Assembly (NCBI GenBank): GCA_964019415.1
Contig: OZ025882.1
Coordinates: 5,493,063-5,557,062 of the forward strand
Source: Ianthella basta
Lineage: Eukaryota > Porifera > Demospongiae > Verongiida > Ianthellidae
Length of the DNA: 64,000 bases
Reading direction: 5' to 3'
Of this stretch, positions 1 to 17,706 are shown piece after piece (position 1 is the first letter of the stretch; each line of letters starts with the position of its first letter). Made by a program: the position numbers and the translations under genes. The notes beneath the pieces were generated by a model that saw only the letters and a list, made by a program, of their open reading frames with translations, was not told where the DNA came from and did not search any database.

Positions 1-260
1 AAGCCCTTTTTGAATGGAACCACACACTTTGTATTGGTGCTACAATGACACCAACTATATAAAAGCAGCTAACTGTTGTCTTGTGTAGCCAGATCCCCGG
101 AAGTGATCTGGTTAAGGTACACGTTACACAAGAGAGCTAGTTATCTAGTGATAGCAACAAGACAATACTGCAAAACAGCAAGAGGAAGAGTACATTGAGT
201 AGGAGTAGTGCAGCCAGTATTTTTGTTCATGCATTTGTGTATGTGTGTGTGTGTGTGTAC

Positions 261-325
<65 letters not shown>

Positions 326-339
326 TGTGTAACACTGCA
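1..339. other. SSNA1 3' flank with (GT)n array
   Basis: No coding region is supported here. It is the downstream side of SSNA1. A GT-rich microsatellite (about 241-333, one or two point interruptions) lies directly next to the SSNA1 stop codon and is probably in its 3' UTR, where it would be transcribed as (AC)n. Positions 1-200 hold nothing I recognise. Confidence 0.6.
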
Positions 340-1005
340 CTAGTGCTGTGCAGTGTCCAACTTGGCTGGCATTGGCTGCCCACTCTTGGTGTCACGTGAA
401 GAGGTTGATCCAGTAGCATCTGTCCCCATACGATCCTTGAGTGATCCAGCCTCCTTCTTTAGTACCTGAACTAGCGTCTGAGAGCTTTCTAGAATCTGAG
501 ATAGGGTTGGTCCAAACATGCCATGTGGTATGATTGACATTGGATGACACGGATAAACGCAAATGCACCCTAGATCATTCAAATGTTATACACAACAATG
601 ACACATCATACACACATACTTAGACACACACACACACCTTATTGTAAGCGCCCTCTGTCTCTGCAATAGTCCTGTCGAAGTCATTTCTCATTGAAATCTT
701 CTTAGCTAAACTTTCATTGATTCGAGTAAGCCTCTCGGTCAGTATCCTAATATCATTCTGTAGCTTGGTCTTTTCTTCCTCTTCCAGCAAAATCTGACGA
801 TGCAGCTCATCTCTCTTGGCGCACAAATCTTCGATGCCTGAAGAAACAAAATGGCCGCCAAATAGCCATATTATATTATAGGCGCACACTGCGCCTCCGC
901 TACAAAATTCCCTGATTAGCGCACGCTGCAAATAACGCAGGTACATGCCTCACATTTCACGAGCTCATTGTTATAGCTCTGAAGAGCAGCTCCTTGCTGA
1001 GTCAT
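340..1005 (-). CDS. SSNA1: Sjogren syndrome nuclear autoantigen 1 (NA14), 3 exons
   Basis: SSNA1 is a small coiled-coil protein of centrioles, basal bodies and midbodies that self-assembles into fibrils and acts on microtubule nucleation and branching. Exons are 1005-954, 837-638 and 495-340, giving 135 residues (human 119). The N-terminus [17 protein letters not shown] is almost the human one. The central coiled coil keeps the family blocks [17 protein letters not shown] and ILESSQTL, the latter opening exon 3. The intron 1 junction splits a Cys codon (phase 1) and intron 2 is phase 0; all junctions are GT-AG. The C-terminal 30 residues are Ser/Thr-rich and unlike human. The exon 2 donor runs straight into a (GT)n tract. 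The gene is head-to-head with the SPRYD3-like gene. The assignment is certain in my view; only the extreme C-terminus could differ if another exon exists. Confidence 0.95.
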
Positions 1006-1066
1006 CTCGTTCGCGCGCGCCGTCTATTGGTCCACGCCCGAGGTCACGCCTTCGATCAGGAACAAT
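1006..1066. promoter_or_regulatory. Shared divergent promoter, SSNA1 / SPRYD3-like
   Basis: Only 61 bp separate the two start codons. The segment is GC- and CpG-rich compared with its surroundings and has no TATA-like box, which fits a bidirectional CpG promoter whose transcription starts overlap. Function is inferred from spacing and composition. Confidence 0.55.
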
Positions 1067-2221
1067 ATGGCCGTCTCTCAGAAAGCTGGAAGCTCCGCTG
1101 GAAATGGAAGAGGCAATGATACAGTAAATATATATAAACTGTACGGCGGGAGTTTGGGTTCTGCCATCGTGGAGAAGAACGCAGGCGGCGACCGCGATGT
1201 GTTCGAGTTTGACAGAAACAAAGGCTCGAGCGTGGGAGTGGTCCGGATGTGGGAACCCATGTCCCCTCTCCTTAACTACTTTGAATTTGAAATAACATGT
1301 GATGGAAGAGAGAGGGCTATTGGTATTGGCGTGGGGGAGAGCGGTTATCCCCTAACGCGTATGCCTGGTTGGAATGCCAAGAGCATTGGGTTTCATGCAG
1401 ATGACGGCAAATTGTATCACCAAGCCGGGTTTGGTTCTGCCCATGGCCCTCAGTCTCACAAGGGTGACCGGCTGGGGGTGGGGGTCGACTTTGAGGCAGA
1501 GTGTGGTGAGGGATATGTGAAGGTGTGGTTCACACGGAATGGTGACATAGTTAATAATGCGATAACTGTGAAGCGACCAATGAAAGGCCTTTACCCCCTC
1601 ATCGGCATGCACAGCGACAAAGAGCAGGTGAGGTACCTGGGACATCGGTACTGCTCACCAAATTGCGGGGACGACGATGTGCCTGTTATGCATATTGACA
1701 GTGCCCACCCCCTCACCTACTGGCTTCGTTGCAATGGTATAGCGTTTGGAAAGGATCCACGTAAGCTATTCTTCAAAGCAGGAGCCAGGGATGTATCATC
1801 TGTGGTGGCATCTTCACCGCTCACTTTAGAGAGGTTCTACTTTGAGCTGATTATTGATGATGGAGGCGAGGACAACTCAGTAGGAATTGGAGTCGGACCA
1901 TGGGATTATGCTCTGGATTCCTATCCAGGTTGGAAACCCCAATCAATTGGTTACCATGGAGACAATGGGTGTTTATATAAGGAGCAAGGGCACGGAAAAC
2001 CTTTTGGGCCCAAGTGTGAGCAAGGTGACGTCATGGGCTGTGGTGTGATACTTGATCCAAGCGACAGTAGCAATAACAAGTGCACAGTTTTCTTCACCCG
2101 AAATGGTGAGCGGGTTGGACAGTGTGAGGCTGTTGTTCCAAAAGATGGCCTCTACCCCATGGTGGCCATGTCATCTCCAGGACAGAAAGTGACTGTAGCT
2201 TTTGACCTTCTATCGGGATAA
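1067..2221 (+). CDS. SPRYD3: SPRY domain protein, SPRYD3-like, single exon
   Basis: An intronless frame of 384 residues with two SPRY (B30.2-type) beta-sandwich domains, about residues 60-200 and 245-380. Each repeat contains the motif pattern FEFEI or FYFELI, then IGIGVG, then PGW, then SIGxHxDxG with a Lys-Leu-Tyr or Cys-Leu-Tyr, then GD..G.GV and FTRNG. The repeats are clearly related to each other. SPRY domains bind short peptides; human SPRYD3 (about 442 residues) has no defined reaction. The ATG chosen has a purine at -3 and G at +4 and lies 61 bp from the SSNA1 start on the other strand. No signal peptide or membrane segment is seen. Other SPRY proteins (for example RanBPM kin) have a LisH/CTLH region that is absent here, so SPRYD3 is the best name. 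Confidence 0.82.
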   Translation: MAVSQKAGSSAGNGRGNDTVNIYKLYGGSLGSAIVEKNAGGDRDVFEFDRNKGSSVGVVRMWEPMSPLLNYFEFEITCDGRERAIGIGVGESGYPLTRMPGWNAKSIGFHADDGKLYHQAGFGSAHGPQSHKGDRLGVGVDFEAECGEGYVKVWFTRNGDIVNNAITVKRPMKGLYPLIGMHSDKEQVRYLGHRYCSPNCGDDDVPVMHIDSAHPLTYWLRCNGIAFGKDPRKLFFKAGARDVSSVVASSPLTLERFYFELIIDDGGEDNSVGIGVGPWDYALDSYPGWKPQSIGYHGDNGCLYKEQGHGKPFGPKCEQGDVMGCGVILDPSDSSNNKCTVFFTRNGERVGQCEAVVPKDGLYPMVAMSSPGQKVTVAFDLLSG

Positions 2222-2680
2222 GCTGTCCCACACGAGAGACAATTACAATTGTAGTATAATTATTCTTCTGTTTTTAATAATGACGTGTTGGATTGCTCTA
2301 GAGTAAGTTTGTAGTCATTGTATGCATTAGTCTATTTGCAAAGTGCTGACTGCTGAGTATGCCCAGTAAATTAAAGCTTGCACCATGTACTTTCCCTGCA
2401 TGGTCATCTGTATTACGCCATGTATGCTATTATAGTTAAATGGCACACGCATGTACTAGGTATATTATATTATACAGTACAAGTTACAAGATACTAGTGT
2501 GAAGCTGTACAAGGACTGTGCCACAGTTAATTCGTGTGTAGGTACTAATGCATATAAGCTTTGTATGCCAGTGTTCGTAGCTGCATCTGCATTGCAATAA
2601 TATTACTGTGTGCAGTCACTTAATTAAGAACTTTAATTGTTTAATTGGTATGTACTGTATGATTGACATATAATTTAAAT
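2222..2680. other. 3' flank of SPRYD3-like gene
   Basis: AT-rich sequence without a supported gene. An ATTAAA hexamer near 2368 is a candidate polyadenylation signal for the upstream gene. Confidence 0.45.
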
Positions 2681-2689
2681 TGTGTGTGA

Positions 2690-3130
2690 ATTTCAATCGA
2701 ACATTTGAACTACAGACATGCAAGTTGCCAAGGGTAACCACCCTGAGTGCAAGTAGAGTGTCCGTGCTATATATACACCACCAGCACTACCACCACCACC
2801 ACCACACAGTGCAAGTTGCAATCTGTGCATGCAGTATATGCGCCAGTGCTTATATGAACAAGGCCACCAGTGCAAGTTGCCAAGAGTAACCACCCCGAGT
2901 GCAAGTAGAGTGTTTGCGCTAGTTGATGGAAGGAAAAACACCACCAGCGCAAGTTGCTGAAGGTCAGGGCGACTGGGCACCAGCATCGATTGGCATGCAG
3001 TGGAGGACCACTATGAATGCAAGTACAGTGTTGGTGCTAGTCAAACGGCACAAGTTGGAGCAGGATGCAGCAACAGCTTTGCAACTTGCACTTGGGCACT
3101 ATATGTGAACCATGTTCTGCCCAAGTGATT
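2690..3130. repeat. Dispersed repeat with CAGTGCAAGTTGC units
   Basis: Several diverged units of roughly 80 bp are built from a CCACCAC run, then AGTGCAAGTTGC, then GCAAGTAGAGTGT and a GCTAGTTG piece. The same units form the arms of the large inverted repeat at 51319-52066, so this is a second, more degraded copy of one dispersed repeat family. No coding capacity. Confidence 0.7.
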
Positions 3131-3154
3131 ACCCCTCTTTATTGTGGCCATCTT

Positions 3155-3700
3155 GAGGCGCATTGAGCAATCGTATCCATGCCATGGGTCAGCTGGACCA
3201 CTTGGGCCCAGCTGCCACAGTTCGTGACTGTATGCACTGGTGTTGTTTGGAATACTACACATGACCATGTTTCAAAATAAATGCACAGTGCATGCACTGT
3301 TCTCCTATGTAATTTATATGTGCACTTTCAGCGTGCTGTACACAAGAACTTAAGACCTACTGCAAAAATGCACTTTATTGCCAGGCCATCCCAGGTACTC
3401 AAACAGGAAGGCAGTATTTCTCTGTTTGCCTGTCTATAGTGTAGGCCGCATCAGCCATTTTGTGCAATCATGCCCATGGCACAAGTCAGATGGACCGCCT
3501 GGCCATGGCTGCTACGGTTCATGACTGTATGTGGCACTTTTTTCCAATAGTAGGCATCACTATGTATCAGTATAAATGCACAGTACATTCAGTATTCTCT
3601 TATGGGCATTTATATGCGAACTTTCAGCCCCCCTCCCACGTACAAAAACAAAGGCCTAATAAAAAAAATGAATATTTGTCTGCGCCAAATGATGAGAGCT
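3155..3700. repeat. Two diverged tandem copies of a noncoding repeat
   Basis: About 3160-3380 and 3463-3690 resemble each other: both carry a GGACC..CTTGGGCC or GGACC..CTGGCCATG stretch, a CATGACTGTATG-like piece, ATAAATGCACAGT, and an ending with ACAAAAACAAAGGCC or a similar piece. A further relative lies near 52830-52930. The copies are too diverged to be recent. No gene is seen up to 4037. Confidence 0.6.
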
Positions 3701-4037
3701 TTAATATCGTGGCAAGCACATTTCTGCAAGGCCATCCCTCGTTGCTGCCCCCATGTGTTTTGGGTGCATTCCTTGTACGGCTTCACCTTATTATATTGTA
3801 ACTTGTACTGTATTTAAACATGATTATGCATACCTATACCTTAATACAAGGTGCAGGAACACGTACTTATATACACGCTGCACAGTGCAATACGGTTGCA
3901 TCATCATTATTGTATAATAATGATTATACCATACATGCAAGCAAGTAAGCAACATTAATGCACATGCATATCACACACAATACATGCTCCTATAGACAGT
4001 GTAGAGGGGTACATACTACACATTGAAAGTGGAAATT

Positions 4038-5669
4038 CTAGCTAGAATCTGTTGTGACTACTCGGTGAGACTCCTTTGGGATGCCGAGGCGTTGCAAGTC
4101 CTCCACAACCACCCTGTGCTGGAAACCTCTAAAGTCATACACCACAAACAACCACTTTTGTCTGCCTACGCAAGGGTCGTAGAACCCCGGATGTGTGGAC
4201 TTTGTTCCCGGGTGAATGATCAGCTTGGAGTCCTGGACCATGCACTGGAGAGGGACATAGACGTCAATCACCTCGTCTTCTGAACAAACATTAATTCGCT
4301 GATTGTCCTTGACCGACATCTTGCCATACCACGCTTCTGTGATGATCAACCCCAACTTAGCTTGCTCAACCTGAACTATCCTCTCTGATGTCTCCTTCAT
4401 CAACTCAACAGCAGCAAGAGCTTCAGCCTTCCTCTCCTTCATGGTCTCCTCCAGTTCCTGTAACTTCTTCTTCCTCTCCCATTCCCTTTGCTGCCTCAGA
4501 ATGGGGAGGATTGCAATGACATTGAAGCATAGGTACGCGGCCACAGGAACAACAGAAGCGCAGAGGATTGGAATGACACCAAGCTGGTCTGAAAGATGGA
4601 GACGAACAGAGTAACACTGCCCAGTGCGATGCATGCCTAGCCTCAGGTGCACACCCTGTCGAGAGAGGCTAACAGACGTTTCCAGCCTGGTTAGTTTGGC
4701 AACAGAATGCTGCAAACCGTATGACACTGAACCTCCTGATGTACCCAGTCTGAAGCTCAAATTGAAAGTGCACGAATCAGACACATCTGCTCCCAACTGA
4801 GCCCGCACCGCTGAGCCCGTCTTGCCAACTTCAACACCTCCCACAACATGGAATGTGTTGTTGAAGCGATATGAAGTTGACGACTCTGCTTTTGACAGGT
4901 CAACATCGTGAACAGTGAACCTTGTCGACAGGTTCTCAGAGAACTTGTGATGAGCTGAGAGTGAGCATTTCGGAGGAAGTTTCACAAGTGAGGTGGTATT
5001 AAGTGCCACGCTAGCCCTTGCATTGATCTTGGTGTACGGAGATAGGCTGTGGTTGTATTGTAATCCAAGTGAGGGTTGCTGGCTGATATTCACCGTTGAC
5101 TGCCAAGAATCTCCTCCATGTGAATGTGTCATGACCATGCCAAAGCCACCTGAAGGAGCACTCTTTCCCGCCGACATCCAACCTGACAAATGGGCACGCA
5201 TCACTTGACTGATGCGTGCATCCACTGATTGAGACCCCCGCACATTGGTCACCAGCAGCCCTAGGTAGCCCTTCCTGATTAGGTTGCGTGCGTCCACGTC
5301 CACATCGATACGGCTTCTGGGATTAGAGGTTTGGATGTAGCTCCGCTCTTCCCACAGATTGTACACCTCCTCATACTTGTCAATTAGCTCCAGGGGAAGA
5401 GCAGTCCTCTTTACAATGTCCATCTCGTTTCGAACCCCCTTGCGTCCGCGTTTGTCGTAGATGGCGCGCAAAACAGGGTTGGAAAGGACGTCGTACGCTT
5501 CTTTGATAGTCCCATACAAGACTTTTGCCGCCTTTTCCTTATCTGGGTCCACAAACTTACTGGGATGATAGAGGAGCCTTAATCTTTTGAAAGCTGCATG
5601 AATGTCATCTTCCGAGGCGTCTCTGGAGAGGTTGAGTCGTGAATAGTATTCTCCACTCTCCGTTGACAT
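4038..5669 (-). CDS. DNAJC11: DnaJ homolog subfamily C member 11
   Basis: An outer-membrane-associated mitochondrial J-domain protein that in animals belongs to the MICOS/MIB system linking cristae to the outer membrane. The frame is continuous; starting at the Met before STESGEYYSRL gives 543 residues (human 559). An in-frame Met at 5699 and another at 5792 exist, but human DNAJC11 also has only a short leader before the J domain, so I chose 5669. The J domain occupies about residues 8-75, then a beta-rich central region (barrel-like repeats, residues about 150-390), one hydrophobic segment (about 400-425), a Lys/Glu-rich helix and the C-terminal DUF3395 domain. The J-domain tripeptide that should read His-Pro-Asp is His-Pro-Ser here (codons at 5559-5567). 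Divergent to the next gene. Confidence 0.93.
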   Translation of the reverse strand: MSTESGEYYSRLNLSRDASEDDIHAAFKRLRLLYHPSKFVDPDKEKAAKVLYGTIKEAYDVLSNPVLRAIYDKRGRKGVRNEMDIVKRTALPLELIDKYEEVYNLWEERSYIQTSNPRSRIDVDVDARNLIRKGYLGLLVTNVRGSQSVDARISQVMRAHLSGWMSAGKSAPSGGFGMVMTHSHGGDSWQSTVNISQQPSLGLQYNHSLSPYTKINARASVALNTTSLVKLPPKCSLSAHHKFSENLSTRFTVHDVDLSKAESSTSYRFNNTFHVVGGVEVGKTGSAVRAQLGADVSDSCTFNLSFRLGTSGGSVSYGLQHSVAKLTRLETSVSLSRQGVHLRLGMHRTGQCYSVRLHLSDQLGVIPILCASVVPVAAYLCFNVIAILPILRQQREWERKKKLQELEETMKERKAEALAAVELMKETSERIVQVEQAKLGLIITEAWYGKMSVKDNQRINVCSEDEVIDVYVPLQCMVQDSKLIIHPGTKSTHPGFYDPCVGRQKWLFVVYDFRGFQHRVVVEDLQRLGIPKESHRVVTTDSS

Positions 5670-5810
5670 CCCAGTCTGTAAAGGGGTGATTCCTGTCATC
5701 GTTCGAGTGGTCACGCCCACATCAGCACCCCCCGCAGTGAACTCATCGTGAGGTTGATCCCCTGTGCGGTCGCTGAGCGGACTAGAGAACAAAGAAACCT
5801 TGAATCTACC
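5670..5810. promoter_or_regulatory. Divergent promoter, DNAJC11 / membrane protein gene
   Basis: The preferred start codons are 141 bp apart on opposite strands, so the two 5' UTRs and promoters must overlap or abut. No TATA box is obvious. Inference from spacing only. Confidence 0.45.
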
Positions 5811-6653
5811 ATGGCTACCAAAGGAAGCCAGCTGGTCTTACTATCGATCCAGATCCTTAGTCTTCTAGCAAATGGAGCCTTTTCCGCCCACAGTAACAGT
5901 GGCGATCATATCGAAGGTAAGTCGAGTGTGTATTAATTATTGGTGACCTTGATAACGGGCCTTCACATTGCATTGTTCATGTCGCCTGCAGTTACCCCTT
6001 CAGTAGACTTTGGGACGGCTGTACTGTCAGTGACCGAGTTCCCAGAAACAGTCGCCGCATCAACAGAACCAAGCCCTCTCCTAGACACTTCTCTATTTAC
6101 TCCGCCTGCCATCACCACAATGCTCCCTTCGGTCTCAGAAACGCCTGCCCCTACCTCTCCATTATCATCATCCACGATGGCTTCATCCGCAACATTTTCA
6201 TTCTCAATATCTTCTTCAATCGTCATCTCGTCGTCAGCACCAATCACCTCTGCACCATTTTCTCCATCGCCTTCTCCTCCTCCTCCTCCTTCATCCTCAA
6301 CACCAAGTGACATATCGGTCTCCTCTTTTACCCCATCTCCTTCTCCTTCCTCACCAGCATCTAGCTCTGTGCTGCAGCCCAGCTCTACCACCACAAACCC
6401 TGGCACCATGGCTCCTACGAGTCTTGGCTTGCCTGCAATTGTAGGCATTGTTGTTGCAGCTGTGGTCGTAGTGATACTGTTTGCTGTTATCATTGTGATG
6501 GCTTTGGTAGTGTGTCACTTTGTCGTCAATCGCAAGGGACATTATGCCACCAAAGAAGATGACATTCGAGAAACATCCCTACTGAAGCATAACGCTTCAC
6601 TCAGATCAATGAAGAATACTTACTCCAAACAAGAGACGGAGTATTATCTTTAA
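5811..6653 (+). CDS. Mucin-like single-pass type I membrane protein, 2 exons
   Basis: I do not recognise an orthologue. Exons 5811-5916 and 5992-6653 (GTAAGT donor, TGCAG acceptor, phase 1) give 255 residues. Residues 1-26 form a signal peptide. Residues about 36-178 are dominated by Ser, Thr and Pro with almost no Cys, expected to be a heavily O-glycosylated stalk. A very hydrophobic Val/Ile-rich transmembrane helix spans about 182-214. The cytoplasmic tail of about 41 residues begins NRKGHYATKEDD and ends with EYYL; its tyrosines could be signalling or sorting sites. The same layout of Thr/Pro stalk plus Val-rich helix occurs in the receptor kinase at 9003-15809, but no sequence homology is claimed. 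Low-complexity composition limits certainty that the gene is real, though the signal-peptide exon with matching splice phase supports it. Confidence 0.65.
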
Positions 6654-9002
6654 GAATCACTTTTGTGCAGCACACACATGGTCACTTTTCCAGTTACAAT
6701 TAGTGCTCCATGACTGTGACATACCCACAACACTACTGAATGCATGGATGTAATCTCATGATTGTAGCCTGTAGTCTTATTTTGTGTTATTATTACCGCT
6801 AAATGTTCTGTAGGAAACCATATTCAACTTTGAGAGCCTCTAGCCTGGGGTATTCAGTTCCTTCTAGTCATTCATAAGGGGGAGAATATATAAAGGATAG
6901 TTAATGAATTGTTTGGGAGGTCTTCACGGAAGTCAGCAGCCAAGCATGGCACTACTTCTGAGGAAGGTAGCAGTTAGCTGCTGAGTTGTTTTATATAAGG
7001 AGATCTAGTTTTTGGCTGATGACTTCTGTGAATCCTGTCCAAGTGGTGCAACCTGGCTAGAAGTGACCTATTCACATGCTCCGTAGGCTATATATGCAAT
7101 AATTTATCATTGTGTGTGTGTGCCTGGTATGCACACAGCCTTGTTATGATGCATTCAATATGTCAGTTATGGCATTGCAATGCATCGTTATGCTGTACAC
7201 AGTAGCATGCATGCTCAAACTGACAATGTGCTTGTGTAATATGAACAAACACTAACCCTGTGACATTGACAAATTCATACACGTACATGAAACTGAACAA
7301 TGGCTGGTGTACAGTATGTGAACTGGACCTATACCCCATACACTTGTGTATATAACACTACCTCTCCGATTACATTCCCAGCCAATAATAATTATGTGAG
7401 CATTCATTCTATTTCCAGAGGATGGATGTATTGTGGTCTGACCTTCATTCATTCATTCATTGTTTGGGACACTGCATGAGAGGCTGAGGGAGGTACTGTG
7501 AGTGGTCTAGTCAGTGAGCAGAAATGACCTCATACAGAACACTCAGTATATAATGTGATGTAGGAAGCAAATGCAGTTGGGAGAGAGAGTGAGAGATTAT
7601 TGGGGGAGGAAGTGAACTAGGACTTCAATGGCTAAGAAATGGCATGTTGAGGACTGAATGAGGAACTACACATTCGCAGCCCTAAAGGTAAGGAGTATTT
7701 AAGGAGGACGTGTACATTTGTTGTATGGGTGTGTATGCTTCATTAACCTGGTAGTATATAACTAACTTTGAAAAATGCTCTGAAGTGGTGTCACTGTGTA
7801 GTGAACTAGTGAATTGCTCAGTTTGTGGCAGATGATTTCACCATGGGTACCTGACTCCTCCTGTCTGCTTGCACAACTACAAGCAGGCATGCTTCCCATT
7901 TAAGGACTTTGTTGCTAAGTAGTTTGCATATGGTGCACATTCCTGTGGTGTGCATACTGACACATTCAGGCCACAACCAGTGCTGTTGATGCCCTAACCC
8001 TAACCCCCACAGCATTTTGGCTAGAGGAGAACTACTTAGCTTTCACTCTTGACTAGTGAAATGTTCACATGCACAGTAAAGTCATGAAGAGTATTGCTGT
8101 AACATGGAGCAATGCTCAACCCCGAGTGTACGTACATGTTTGCTAGTGACAATGTGTTAGAATATAGCTATAGGTCCTGGTCCTTAGGAGTACAAAATGT
8201 ATCATAAAAGAACAGATTTGCCATGACTGTGGAAGTTATCCCTGTTTTCTGCTCCATATACAATTGGTCTGTACATTATAGCTAACGTCAGTCTGCTGTA
8301 GTCTGGCCACACTAGGCCTTATACTTTGTCATTTCATGTAGATCTTGAGTGAAAGAAGTGCTTTCCTCCATCCATCTGGCCCCCACCCCCATGCATGAGA
8401 GATGACAAAGCAGGGCTAGTGCAGCCAGACTAGTGTCTGCCTGACGTGGCATGCATGCAAGGATGTCCATATATGGAGTGCATTATCAGGCAGCGAATTG
8501 CAACCCAATGTACACAGCAGCCATGTCATGCTGGGGGTGGCACCCGCCAATATAGAGACAGGAGGATCAATTAAAGGTGTTTCATTTCAACTTGTCAGTT
8601 TGGTGTAATTCTACCTTACTTAGTAAAGGGAGCCAAGCAGCTGAACGATATATGTATCATGATCAAAGCTGAAATAAAAACTGAAATTCACCCTTTATGC
8701 ATGATGGGAATCAACTCTTATGCTCTTACAGTAGGTCACAATGATATGCCATTATTGTGCCCACTGTTCTCACATGTACGTGGATGACAATGTCGTGGAT
8801 ATTCAATTTCTAAAAAGTAGACTATCCACTTTGACAACAATGACCAAATGGAAGTATCATCAATGATTGATGAGATCCCTCATGCAAGTAAAAATTCCAC
8901 AATATATCATAAAACATAAGTATAGGTTAATTGAATGATACAATGGGGGGCATTCATGTTTTGTGTTGAGGTGCAGTCCGACTGCTTAATTGTCGATGTC
9001 CA
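6654..9002. other. Gene-free interval
   Basis: No coding exon, RNA gene or mobile element is supported over 2.35 kb. It is AT-rich with a short CATT repeat near 7443-7460. It lies between the 3' ends of the membrane protein gene and the receptor kinase and so holds both 3' UTRs. Confidence 0.55.
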
Positions 9003-15809
<6,807 letters not shown>

Positions 15810-17706
15810 CTTCCACTCCAGGGCTCAACTCAGCCCAACAGATTAGCTAGCTGCTCTAGAACTGGTGCGAAAATGCTTAGAAGTGATCAAAATACTAATG
15901 GCTAATAACGGAAGGAATGCTGAATCCTTACAAATTCATCTTGATCTAAGTCACTTAAGCGACTTCTGAGCTCCAATGCCATGACGTGTAAACATGAGAT
16001 ATGCGGGCAATTCGAACCGGTTTAATAACCATGTACCAGCACATACACTACATTACCATGGTAACCATGGGTTGAGAAATCTCCTATCACCTAAGAGCCC
16101 AGGGCTGGTAGTTTGACCTGTGCGATATTATCAATATCGCACAGGTCAAATTCTCATATCGCATAGATCAACAGAGAGAGCACCAGCTCTCAATACAAGA
16201 CATCTGCTATGTAAACGAGATCTAGACACAACAGAGTCTTTGATGACCATCATCAAAGAAAGCTGAAGCTGTCCATGACGATATGTAATACATATCATCG
16301 AGCAAAGGAGAATAGGCGAACGTGGAAAGGGCATCAAGCAGATGCTCACATTAAAACAAGGACAAATGAGCACACACATGCTTGGAATACTTCAGACCCT
16401 TTTCTAGGCCGTCTGCTATTCAATAGGGCCTTGCACTACACGGACAGTTTGGGAAGTAGCTTGAAGGACAGAATTAATGTAAACCTAGGAACACTGGGAC
16501 CCTGTACCGTTCAAGATGGCTGTGAGGTATAGAAATTACAAAAACACTGCAACGCACACACTTGTAAATAAATAGTTGGGAGGCAGCTAAGATGGAGGCC
16601 ATGCAGAAGTCATTATAATATATAGCAAGAGAACTGGGTTAACAGGATGTGGCCATGGGCAGTGAAACAGACAGACATGATCATGAATATATGGTTTCAA
16701 TGAGATCACATTGACCAGGTGCATTGTATGATTGATTTGGCATGCTTTGATGACATTCCAAACTGTGTCCTTATATTATATAAAACCACACTGATGGAAT
16801 TGCCGAGAGTGACTATGGAGTGTGACCTGGAGCATTGACTGATGAAGTAGACATTGTGTACAGTGCGATGTGACTTTGTCATGCAATTTGAGTGCATTGC
16901 ATGTGATACACATTACAGTGGAACCTGTCTAATATGGTCACTGTGTTAGGCATGCAGCCATGCATCACTCTAAAACATCCTGCCTCCCTGGCCCCATTGC
17001 ACCTTTGCACCTTGTAGAGTAGCCACCTTTCTATTAATTTAAAGTCAGTTAGAGCTGGCCCACAGGCAGACGTCTTAGCTATAAGTTTTTCACCATATCA
17101 CCAAGATTAATGCAAGCAGATACCACTGCATGACCATAGGAAGGCATCCATATGTAGCACATAGTTAATTACGCATCACATGCGTGTACCATAGCAATTA
17201 CAATTCAGCATATATAATAATTTGCTATTGCTTCTAGCCCAATCATTAATACTACTGAATTTTTCAAGACCATTATTTCTTGTTTGTTACATCTCCCACA
17301 TATATAGCATGTAGGCTATAGAGCTGCCTTAACTGTGCGTGCACAACACTTGCTTGTGAATCTTTGTACATATTAATTGCCTCTTGTATATACCAGGTCC
17401 TGCTTCAAGCACCTTTGCTTGCATTTGGAATTGCATGTACACATGTGTGTGTCGCCAATCAGTGCAACCACCATATATGAGAACTGTATATATACAATGT
17501 CTGTAAGCTACAAATGTGCCTTTGTATAAATGTACATGCAACAACATAGCTACTAGTATACACGCTAATATGTATTCTACAAACTGATCATATTTGAACA
17601 ACAAGGGTACTGGGTACAATATAAGAAGGTGTTACCTAGTAAGTGTATGCCAAACTGTTACAAGTACACCTGTGTGTATTTACAGCTGTTTGGTGACAGT
17701 TTGCGA
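15810..17706. other. Kinase promoter side and gene-free interval
   Basis: Upstream flank of the receptor kinase and 3' flank of the TALE homeobox gene. Apart from two small palindromes (16056-16070 and 16112-16150) I see no feature. Confidence 0.5.
16112..16150. repeat. Perfect 17-bp hairpin
   Basis: TTTGACCTGTGCGATAT and its exact reverse complement are separated by 5 nt. A decayed third copy of one arm (ATATCGCATAGATCAA) follows at about 16155. About 300 bp upstream of the kinase start. A 15-nt palindrome, CCATGGTAACCATGG, lies 42 bp before it at 16056-16070. Confidence 0.85.

Noticed and set aside
60-112. TATA-like TATATAAAAG near 57 and a 7-bp inverted repeat CCAGATC/GATCTGG
   Set aside because: No gene start is visible downstream; too short to mean anything alone.
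208-399. Open frames coding Cys-Val or Thr-His repeats at this and about 25 other places
   Set aside because: They are translations of (GT)n/(AC)n microsatellites in introns and UTRs.
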